Assembly: GCA_039931865.1 (NCBI GenBank)
Contig: JBDTRB010000145.1
Coordinates: 1-8,265 of the forward strand
DNA: 8,265 nucleotides
Direction of reading: 5' to 3'
DNA from: JALYUA01 sp039931865
GTDB lineage: Bacteria; Acidobacteriota; Thermoanaerobaculia; UBA5066; Gp7-AA6
Part shown: positions 1 to 5,476 of the stretch, piece by piece
Layout of the letters: every line of letters starts with the position of its first letter
Numbering within the stretch: the first letter of the stretch is position 1
Made by a program: the position numbers and the translations under genes
Notes under the pieces: generated by a model
Told to the model about the DNA's origin: nothing
What the model saw: only the letters and a program-made list of their open reading frames with translations
Databases searched by the model: none

Positions 1-80
1 GAGGCTCCTCCCTCCCTCTGGTCGGGAGACTCCTCTCGGGGCGAGCGTAGCCACCGTCTCGACGGAAACGCGACTCTGCC

Positions 81-120
81 CCCTCTCCCCGCGCTCGGGG
101 AGAGGGTCGGGGTGAGGGGG
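81..120. repeat. REP-like intergenic hairpin with GGGGTGAGGGGG tail
   Basis: A perfect 11-bp inverted repeat, CCCTCTCCCCG (81-91) and CGGGGAGAGGG (96-106), encloses a 4-base loop (cgct). It is followed by a G-rich tail, tcggggtgaggggg, at 107-120. There is no T-run on either side, so it does not look like an intrinsic terminator. The pattern of CCCTCTCCC arms plus a GGGGTGAGGG tail resembles short palindromic elements I know to recur between genes in many GC-rich bacterial genomes. Membership in a repeat family is inferred, because only one copy is present here. Confidence 0.6.
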
Positions 121-348
121 CCCGAAGGTCGTTGATGAGTTTTCGCCCGATCGTTGGGCGGGACCGATTCCCGGGATCCTGCTGATCGGAGCCTTCGAGC
201 GGCGGTCTTTCTGTCCCTGCCGCTGTTTTCAAGCCATCCTCGGCTCGTGGCCGTCTTTTAAGAGTTATCTGAAAACCTCGCCTACGGCGCCTTCCGCAGG
301 TACGTTTTTCCTGCTTCGGGCCGTTCCTGGCTCCGGCGTAATTTTTCC

Positions 349-354
349 GGGAGG
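349..354 (+). promoter_or_regulatory. Shine-Dalgarno sequence deciding the CHRD start
   Basis: GGGAGG at 349-354 is a strong Shine-Dalgarno match. Two ATG codons follow in the same frame, at 356 and 359. The first is only 1 base away and the second 4 bases away. The second is therefore the better-spaced start, although 4 bases is still short. The two choices differ by a single methionine. Confidence 0.6.
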
Positions 355-355
355 A

Positions 356-1168
356 ATGATGAAGAAATCTGGTGTTCTCCTTTTCGGTCTCTGCGTCTGG
401 TCTCTCAGCGCGCTCGTCAGCGCCCATCCGGTTTTCCCGGCCGCCGAGGCGACCACCGCGACCTTCACCGCGGTGCTGCTCGGCTCAAACGAGCCCAACG
501 GAGGCGATCCGGCCGCCGTGGGATTCGCGACCGTGACGGTGGACGAGTCCGCGAAGACCGTGGCGTTCACCCTCACCGAGACGGGAATCTCGCCTTCTCC
601 GACCGCCGCCCACATCCACCGGGGCGGGCCGGGCGTGAACGGACAGATCGTCGTCCCCTTCAACTTCCCCTTCAACAATGGCTTCGCGACCGGTACGGTG
701 ACCGGCGTCGATGATTCGCTGATCCGGGAGATCATCGCGAATCCCTCCAACTTCTACGCAAACATCCACAACACGTCTTTTCCGGGTGGCGCGATCCGCG
801 GACAGCTTTCCGCCGCTCCGGGAACCGCGGTGGGAGCGTGCCTCGGAGATTCGACGACGCTCTGCCTGAACCAGGGCCGCTTCAAGGTGCAGGTCGCCTT
901 CCAGACCGCCACCGCATCCGGTTTCGGCAGGGCGATTCCGCTCGCCGGGGACACCGGCGCGTTCTGGTTCTTCAGCGCGAACAATCTGGAGTTGATGGTC
1001 AAGGTCGTGGACGGACGCGCGGTCAACGGGAAGTTCTGGTTCTTCTCGGGCGCGTTGTCCGACGTGGCGTACGCGATCACCGTGACCGACCTGACGACCG
1101 GAACAGTCAAGACGTACGCGGCTCCGCAGGGGACGCAGACGGCCCTGAACGACACCTCCGCGTTCTGA
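356..1168 (+). CDS. Secreted CHRD-domain protein with conserved C-terminal FWFF module
   Basis: This is a 270-residue exported protein (269 if the ATG at 359 is used). Residues 1-22 form a Sec signal peptide: lysines, then a hydrophobic stretch, with likely cleavage after LVSA. Residues about 34-153 are a CHRD (chordin-like) domain. It shows the usual AHIHRGGPGVNGQIV segment near the middle and a closing YANIHNTSFPGGAIRGQL. The rest, from Cys162 to the end, is a second module. It has two cysteines eight residues apart (162 and 170, possibly a disulfide), a GRFKVQV strand, two FWFF motifs flanking VKVVDGRAVNGK, and a C-terminal NDTSAF. I recall this module recurring at the C termini of secreted proteins in Acidobacteriota-like genomes, but I know no function for it. 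CHRD domains in bacteria are extracellular and also of unknown role. The gene is monocistronic, with a strong Shine-Dalgarno sequence and its own terminator. Confidence 0.9.
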   Translation: MMKKSGVLLFGLCVWSLSALVSAHPVFPAAEATTATFTAVLLGSNEPNGGDPAAVGFATVTVDESAKTVAFTLTETGISPSPTAAHIHRGGPGVNGQIVVPFNFPFNNGFATGTVTGVDDSLIREIIANPSNFYANIHNTSFPGGAIRGQLSAAPGTAVGACLGDSTTLCLNQGRFKVQVAFQTATASGFGRAIPLAGDTGAFWFFSANNLELMVKVVDGRAVNGKFWFFSGALSDVAYAITVTDLTTGTVKTYAAPQGTQTALNDTSAF

Positions 1169-1192
1169 CGCAACCGATTCGCCGGACGAAAG

Positions 1193-1226
1193 GAGCCGCC
1201 GGGCAGCCGGCGGCTCTGCTCTTTTT
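1193..1226 (+). terminator. Rho-independent terminator after the CHRD gene
   Basis: A perfect 10-bp GC-rich stem, GAGCCGCCGG (1193-1202) and CCGGCGGCTC (1207-1216), closes a gcag loop. A five-T run follows at 1222-1226, after a short tgctc spacer. It lies 25 bases after the CHRD stop codon, on the same strand. This separates the CHRD gene from the peptidase gene transcriptionally. Confidence 0.85.
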
Positions 1227-1239
1227 CGCGGGTCGGGGC

Positions 1240-1248
1240 TGTTATCCT
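1240..1248 (+). promoter_or_regulatory. Candidate extended -10 promoter for the peptidase gene
   Basis: TGTTATCCT at 1240-1248 fits the extended -10 pattern TGnTAnnnT, with hexamer TATCCT. It lies just downstream of the terminator of the preceding gene. Transcription would start around 1254-1256, only a few bases before the in-frame CTG at 1257, so the message could be nearly leaderless. The -35 position is weak (tctttt). This is inferred from the motif and its placement only. Confidence 0.35.
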
Positions 1249-1256
1249 GCGGAATC

Positions 1257-3311
1257 CTGACAACGGATTCCATCCTCCTGCTTCGGCGCCTTCTAGTCGC
1301 CGCGCTCCTGTGTCTCGCGGTCCCTCCGCTCTTCGCCGCGGACCCGCACATTGCCGGCGTCCGGCGCTGGGAGACCCTGACCGTCGGCGCGACGTCCGTT
1401 CCCGTCGCCGGTGTCTCTCTTTCCTCCGGCCACGCCACGTGGACCCTTCAGTCCGGAAGCGTCGCCGAGGTCCGCGCGGGTGAAGAGGTCGTCGGGATCT
1501 TCTTCGAAGGGAAGGGCTCGCTGGAATACCGGTCGGCGGACCCGATCGAAGCGCCGCTGACTGCCTGGGAGACCCGGAAGGCGACGAGCATTCCGGTCGA
1601 GAGGTCCGGAGCCGATCTGGTTCTCCGGGACATGTTTCAGAGGATGGTCTGGCTTTCGTCAGGGCGAGCGCTGCCGGGCATTCCGTCTGCACCCAACGCG
1701 GCCGAGGGACCATCGCTCGAGGCCTCCTTCCGTAAAAATCGAGAGAAGTTTCTTCACGTCGGCGGTCCGCCGCTGTCCCACGTCTTCACGCTCGAGCGGG
1801 CAAACGCGCCGTCCGAGCCGCTCGTGGTCGTCGAGACGGAGGGCGGCCGGGAGGAACTGCGCTACGTCTACGACGGCTTCGACGGACGGTCCGAGGCGCT
1901 GCTCTCGCTCCACCACCCGGAGGGCGGCGACGCGGACATCCGCCGCTCCCTGTATCCCGTGGTGCTGTCCGATCAGCCGATCGGGCGCGACCGTCGCGAT
2001 CCGCTGCCCGCGCCATTCGTCCTCTCCGACGTCCGGGTCGATCTGACGGCCCCCGGCGGAGAGACCGCCGAGCTCGTCGTGCACGAGACGCTGGTCCCTC
2101 AGCGGCGGTCCGTTGCCGTCCTGCAATTCCACCTGACCAGCGTGAGCTACGAGTCGGGATTCGCCGCGATCAACCGCCACCCGCATCGAGTCCGCGCGGT
2201 CCTGGACGAATCCGGAAAGCGGCTCGCTTTCCATCACGAGCATGGCGACCTGCTGGTCGCGCTGGACGCGCCGGCACCGCCCAACCGCCCCGTCAAGCTG
2301 AAGTTCGAGATCGAAGGCGACTACCTGATCCGACCGGGCGGAGACAACTTCTGGCTTCTCGGGACGTCCGCCTGGTTCCCCCAGCCCGCCCTCGCCGGCC
2401 AGTACTACACGTTTCATGCGCGGGTGAAGGTGAAAAAACCGTTCGTCGCGTTTGCGCCCGGCAAGACGATCGCGCGGAGCAGCGAAGGCGACTTCAACGT
2501 GGTCGAGACGGACGTCGCGGAGCCTGTGCAGTTTGCGGTCGTCCTCGCCGGCCGGTACGAGTTCGAGGAGGAGACGCGCAACGGGATCACGATCCGGGTC
2601 GCGAGCTATGCCCTCCGGAACCAGCGCGCGGTCAAGCAGCTCTCGAACCTCGCGTTTGGCATCATCGAGTACTACCAGCGATTTCTCGGACCCTTCCCGT
2701 TTACGGAGTTCAACATCCTGGAGATCAACGCCTACGGGTTCGGTCAGGCCCCGCCCGCCATGATGTTCATCACGAAGGAAGCGTTCAATCCGTACATCGG
2801 GGCGGCGAACCAGCTCTATTCGCAGGGTGTCAATGAGCGGTTCGCCCACGAGATCGCGCACCAGTACTGGGGCCACGCGGTGAAGATGCCGTCCGAGGAA
2901 GAGCAGTGGCTGACCGAATCGTTCGCGGAATACAGCGCGGCGCTGTTCCTCCGGGACTTGAAGGGCAAGTCCACCTATCAGACGCTGCTCGCCCACTGGA
3001 AGCGGGAAGCCTCGCAGTCGTCGAGCACGGCGCCCATTCCTCTGGCGAACCGCGTGGCCTCTCCGTCGAATGGGTCCGAGGGATTCCGAATCCGGACCGA
3101 CCTGCTCTACTCGAAGGGTCCGTACCTGCTCGCGGCGCTGCACCGGGAGCTCGGAGAGGAGACGTTTCTCACGTTCCTCAAGTCCTACCAGAAGTCGTTT
3201 CGATGGAAGTTCGGCTCTACGAAAAGCGTCGCGGGTCTTCTCGCGTTCATGACGAAGAAGGACTACGCGCCCTTCTTCGAGAAGTACTACTGGGGGACCG
3301 CGCTCCCTTAA
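1257..3311 (+). CDS. Secreted M1-like (gluzincin) metallopeptidase, non-canonical start
   Basis: A zinc metallopeptidase of the M1 aminopeptidase type, exported by Sec. Numbered from the CTG at 1257 (684 residues), it has a signal peptide at residues 1 to about 28: two arginines, then LLVAALLCLAVPPLF, then AAD. A long beta-rich N-terminal region follows. The catalytic part carries HEIAH at 531-535 and, after exactly 18 residues, the third zinc ligand Glu554 (TESFAEY). Tyr618 in LLYSKGPYLL matches the M1 catalytic tyrosine, and the protein ends in the M1-like YYWGTALP. The GAMEN substrate-binding motif is absent; GQAPPAMM occupies its place at 496-503, so aminopeptidase activity is not assured. 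The first ATG in frame (1632) would remove the signal peptide and about 125 residues, and no ATG, GTG or TTG exists in frame between 1164 and 1632. The CTG at 1257 or 1278, an ATC, or a sequence error may explain this. The enzyme family is certain; the start is not. Confidence 0.88.
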   Translation: MTTDSILLLRRLLVAALLCLAVPPLFAADPHIAGVRRWETLTVGATSVPVAGVSLSSGHATWTLQSGSVAEVRAGEEVVGIFFEGKGSLEYRSADPIEAPLTAWETRKATSIPVERSGADLVLRDMFQRMVWLSSGRALPGIPSAPNAAEGPSLEASFRKNREKFLHVGGPPLSHVFTLERANAPSEPLVVVETEGGREELRYVYDGFDGRSEALLSLHHPEGGDADIRRSLYPVVLSDQPIGRDRRDPLPAPFVLSDVRVDLTAPGGETAELVVHETLVPQRRSVAVLQFHLTSVSYESGFAAINRHPHRVRAVLDESGKRLAFHHEHGDLLVALDAPAPPNRPVKLKFEIEGDYLIRPGGDNFWLLGTSAWFPQPALAGQYYTFHARVKVKKPFVAFAPGKTIARSSEGDFNVVETDVAEPVQFAVVLAGRYEFEEETRNGITIRVASYALRNQRAVKQLSNLAFGIIEYYQRFLGPFPFTEFNILEINAYGFGQAPPAMMFITKEAFNPYIGAANQLYSQGVNERFAHEIAHQYWGHAVKMPSEEEQWLTESFAEYSAALFLRDLKGKSTYQTLLAHWKREASQSSSTAPIPLANRVASPSNGSEGFRIRTDLLYSKGPYLLAALHRELGEETFLTFLKSYQKSFRWKFGSTKSVAGLLAFMTKKDYAPFFEKYYWGTALP

Positions 3312-3318
3312 AGCGCGG
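3298..3318. repeat. Inverted repeat around overlapping convergent stop codons
   Basis: CCGCGCT (3298-3304) pairs perfectly with AGCGCGG (3312-3318) around a 7-base loop, CCCTTAA. The loop contains TTAA at 3308-3311, which supplies TAA to both the plus-strand peptidase and the minus-strand GWxTD gene. No T-run follows on either strand. It could act as a two-way transcript-end or stability hairpin; that role is inferred. Confidence 0.5.
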
Positions 3319-3946
3319 GTGGCGACTTGACTCGCGACGCGCGGGCGACCGCTTCGAACTTGTCTTCGAGGTCTTTTGGTTCCGCCGCTTCCTGGACCGC
3401 GTCAGATTTCATCTTCAAGTCGACGCGGAACGATTTCCCTATCGCTTTCGGCGCCGATGGCTCGTCGTACTCGAGGGTGAAGATCGGGTTCTGCGCCGTC
3501 ATCGCGAGCCCGCGGACGCCTGGCCCGACGTTCGAGTGCGGATCCGGGACGCCCCCGGCGGTCTTCGCCCGGTCCGAGTTCCCGCTGCCCTGTCCCTCGC
3601 GTCCGGATTTGCTCGAGAACCGCGAGGGGGGCCCGAAGAGGATGATCACCTTTCCGCGAAGCGTCTCCGAGCCGCGCGATTTCCCCGCCGAGAAGTACTT
3701 GTCGGCGACTGCGATGCGCTCGCGCAGCATTGGCTCGAACCCGTCGCCTCTTTCGGCAAGGTATTTTCCGACGAACTCCCGCGCCTGGTCGTCCGTTGCG
3801 ACCTTCTTCCACGCGACGCGCTCCTCGGCGGTGAGGAAGTACGCATCCGGCGATGCCGCCCACGTCTTTCGGTTCACGGGAGCGTTCGCGGCGGACAGGA
3901 GAAGGGCGGCGGAGAAGAAGGCCAGGGCGACGAGGATCTTTTTCAT
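3308..3946 (-). CDS. GWxTD-domain protein, divergent, exported
   Basis: A 212-residue protein reading from an ATG at 3946-3944. A GAGG Shine-Dalgarno lies about 4 bases upstream, and a Sec signal peptide (MKKILVALAFFSAALLLSAANA) supports this start. The mature part resembles the GWxTD domain, common in Acidobacteriota and relatives and of unknown biochemical function. Evidence is the opening YFLTAEERVAWKKVATDDQA (36-55), then RERIAVADKYF (75-85), the signature strand RGKVIILFGPPSRF (97-110), and a later IFTLEYDE. It is divergent: the GWxTD tetrapeptide itself is replaced by a GSETLRGK stretch, and the usual FWxRRDP is KYLAERGD. The C-terminal tail is charged and probably disordered. No lipobox cysteine is seen, so a soluble periplasmic protein is most likely. 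The frame is open upstream to 4513, but that extension lies antisense to the porin gene. It shares its last 4 bases with the peptidase gene. Confidence 0.83.
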   Translation of the reverse strand: MKKILVALAFFSAALLLSAANAPVNRKTWAASPDAYFLTAEERVAWKKVATDDQAREFVGKYLAERGDGFEPMLRERIAVADKYFSAGKSRGSETLRGKVIILFGPPSRFSSKSGREGQGSGNSDRAKTAGGVPDPHSNVGPGVRGLAMTAQNPIFTLEYDEPSAPKAIGKSFRVDLKMKSDAVQEAAEPKDLEDKFEAVARASRVKSPPAL

Positions 3947-4063
3947 CCGACCTCGTTTCTTTTCTGACTCTGGCAGAAGAATCGCAACGAGCGGCCGTCG
4001 CGACGCGAAGCTCCTGACTCGGATGAGGATCTCACGGCGGACGGCGACGGCAAGAGAGGTCTG
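3947..4063. promoter_or_regulatory. Divergent promoter region between GWxTD and porin genes
   Basis: These 117 bases separate two genes reading outward, so both promoters must lie here unless they extend into the coding sequences. Shine-Dalgarno sequences are visible for both: GAGG on the minus strand at 3951-3954, and AGAGG at 4055-4059, 4 bases before the porin ATG. I could not identify convincing -35/-10 pairs in either direction. Confidence 0.5.
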
Positions 4064-5458
4064 ATGCGCGTTTCTCAAAGGCTCGTCCTTCTGCTCTTTG
4101 TCGGGGCCGTGGCTACCGGGGTGATGGACGCCCGGCCGGAGGAGGAGGTTTTCGAGAAAAGGGAGAACGCCGCACCGCCCCGATGGGATTGGGGCTTTCA
4201 GGCGACGGCCATCAGTCAGGCGGCTCCATCCTTCCGCAGCCCGTATACGGGGCCTCGCAGCTTCGCCAACAGCGGGTCCGCGGCCTGGTCCACGACCGTC
4301 ACGGGCACCGTCTATACCGGGCTCTCGCTCTGGAACGGAGCGTGGGTGTCGATCCAGCCGGAGTTCTCCGGGGGAGGAGGGCCCGGCGGCGGGCAGGGGA
4401 TCGGCGCCTACGTCAATCAGGACGCCGTGAAGGCGGGTTCCTCGGTGCGCCAGAGGCCCTATATCGCCCGGGCCTTCCTTCACCAGGAGCTTCCGTTCGG
4501 AGAGAGCGCGCAAGAGCCTCCCGCGTCATCGAGCGAACCGAGCCGGGATCTCGACGGTTTCGTCGCGGACTCGAACGCGCGATTTGGAACGCAGAAGGCT
4601 CGCCGTATCGAGATCACGGCGGGAAAGTTCTCTATGGCCGACTTCTTCGACGCGAACGACGTCGCGGGCGACGTGCACCACCGGCTGATGAACTGGGCGC
4701 TCGTCAACGACGGTGCCTGGGACTACTCGGCGGACGCGCGCGGCTACACCTGGGGGGCCGTGCTGGGAGTTTTCCGCGATTCCCTGGCATTTCGAGTCGC
4801 CGTTTCCGCGATGCCCTCGGTCGCCAACGGTATTTCGTTCGACACGGCTCTGGCGGAGGCGCATGCCGAAAATGCCGAGATCTCCTGGGCGTTCGATCCC
4901 GACGGCAAGGGCTCCGTGCGACTCCTCGCCTGGGAAAACCATGCGCGGATGGGCTCTTATCGCGAAGCGCTCGCAAGCAGCACGTCTTCGGAGCGGCCGG
5001 ACATCACCGTGTCCCGCCGCCCGGGCCGGACCAAGCGGGGGTTGGGCCTCAATCTTCAGCGGCAGTTCGGAGAATGGGGAGGGTTCCTGAGAGCCGGCTG
5101 GAGCGACGGCCGCAACGAGAGCTTCGCCTACACCGAAATCGACCGGACGTTCTCCGCCGGCGCGGCGCACGGCGCGGCCCTGATCGGGCGGCCCGACGAC
5201 ACGCTCGTCCTGGCTGGGGTCGCGAGCGCGCTTTCCGCCGAGCATCGCCAGTATCTGGAGGCGGGAGGAATCGGTTTTCAGGTCGGCGACGGCCGTCTCC
5301 GATACGGGCGCGAGCAGGTTATCGAAGCCAACTACAACGCTCAAATCACGGGAGGCGTGTCTCTCGGCGCGGATTTCCAGCGGGTCTGGAACCCCGGGTA
5401 CAACCGGGACCGAGGACCGATCTCCGTGTTCGGAATCCGACTGCACCTGCACCCGTGA
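4064..5458 (+). CDS. OprB-family carbohydrate-selective porin
   Basis: A 464-residue outer-membrane beta-barrel porin of the OprB type, which lets sugars diffuse across the outer membrane. The signal peptide covers residues 1 to about 23 (MRVSQRLVLLLFVGAVATGVMDA). OprB hallmarks follow in order: FRSPYTGPRSF near residue 57; a TGTVYTGLSLWNGAWVSIQPE strand pair near 80-100; GKFSMADFFDANDVAGD starting at residue 187, then NWALVNDGAWDYSADARGY; FLRAGWSDGRNESFAYTEID; LSAEHRQYLEAGGIGF; and the C-terminal WNPGYNRDRGPISVFGIRLH. It ends HLHP rather than with the terminal aromatic residue usual for outer-membrane barrels, so the assembly signal is slightly atypical. There is no N-terminal SLH domain. 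The start is supported by AGAGG 4 bases upstream. It is convergent with the transporter gene, with only 15 bases between the stops. The actual sugar cannot be read from the sequence. Confidence 0.9.
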   Translation: MRVSQRLVLLLFVGAVATGVMDARPEEEVFEKRENAAPPRWDWGFQATAISQAAPSFRSPYTGPRSFANSGSAAWSTTVTGTVYTGLSLWNGAWVSIQPEFSGGGGPGGGQGIGAYVNQDAVKAGSSVRQRPYIARAFLHQELPFGESAQEPPASSSEPSRDLDGFVADSNARFGTQKARRIEITAGKFSMADFFDANDVAGDVHHRLMNWALVNDGAWDYSADARGYTWGAVLGVFRDSLAFRVAVSAMPSVANGISFDTALAEAHAENAEISWAFDPDGKGSVRLLAWENHARMGSYREALASSTSSERPDITVSRRPGRTKRGLGLNLQRQFGEWGGFLRAGWSDGRNESFAYTEIDRTFSAGAAHGAALIGRPDDTLVLAGVASALSAEHRQYLEAGGIGFQVGDGRLRYGREQVIEANYNAQITGGVSLGADFQRVWNPGYNRDRGPISVFGIRLHLHP

Positions 5459-5476
5459 CCCTGGCGCCCGGGGTCA
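5456..5476. repeat. Palindromic hairpin containing both convergent stop codons
   Basis: TGACCC (5456-5461) pairs with GGGTCA (5471-5476). Inner pairs T5462-G5470, G5463-C5469 and G5464-C5468 extend the stem to 9 bp around a CGC loop. The outermost three bases of each arm are the stop codons of the porin (TGA, plus strand) and of the transporter (TGA, minus strand). No U-run follows in either direction. It is a plausible bidirectional hairpin between the two genes, but terminator function is not shown. Confidence 0.55.

Larger units (their letters stand above)
1..355. other. Intergenic region upstream of the CHRD gene, no gene seen
   Basis: I find no supportable gene in this stretch. Frame 1 is open from the window edge to a TGA at 134-136, but the peptide has no recognisable family and runs straight through a hairpin repeat. 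The region holds that strong hairpin (81-106), a weaker one (CGCCC at 144-148 with GGGCG at 156-160), and an AT-richer patch at about 254-276 in an otherwise GC-rich background. That patch is where a promoter for the downstream gene could lie, but I see no convincing -35/-10 pair. A previous gene must end outside the window. Confidence 0.6.

Noticed and set aside
1..136. Open frame at the left edge, possible end of an upstream gene
   Set aside because: The peptide runs through the hairpin repeat, resembles no family, and two of the three forward frames are open here because of GC content.
485..3143. Several long minus-strand open frames across the CHRD and peptidase genes
   Set aside because: They are antisense shadows with Arg-rich low-complexity translations. 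The plus-strand frames carry clear domains.
3964..4020. CTGACTC repeated at 3964-3970 and 4014-4020 between divergent genes
   Set aside because: It is a 7-base direct repeat, 50 bases apart, with unlike flanks. Chance is a sufficient explanation.
3327..4064. Plus-strand open frame of 245 codons whose stop overlaps the porin ATG (TGATG)
   Set aside because: It is antisense to the GWxTD gene, which has a signal peptide, Shine-Dalgarno and family motifs. The plus-strand peptide has none, so the stop-start overlap looks accidental.
3947..4513. N-terminal extension of the GWxTD gene on the minus strand
   Set aside because: It would run antisense through the porin start and place a signal peptide in mid-protein. 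The ATG at 3946 has its own Shine-Dalgarno.
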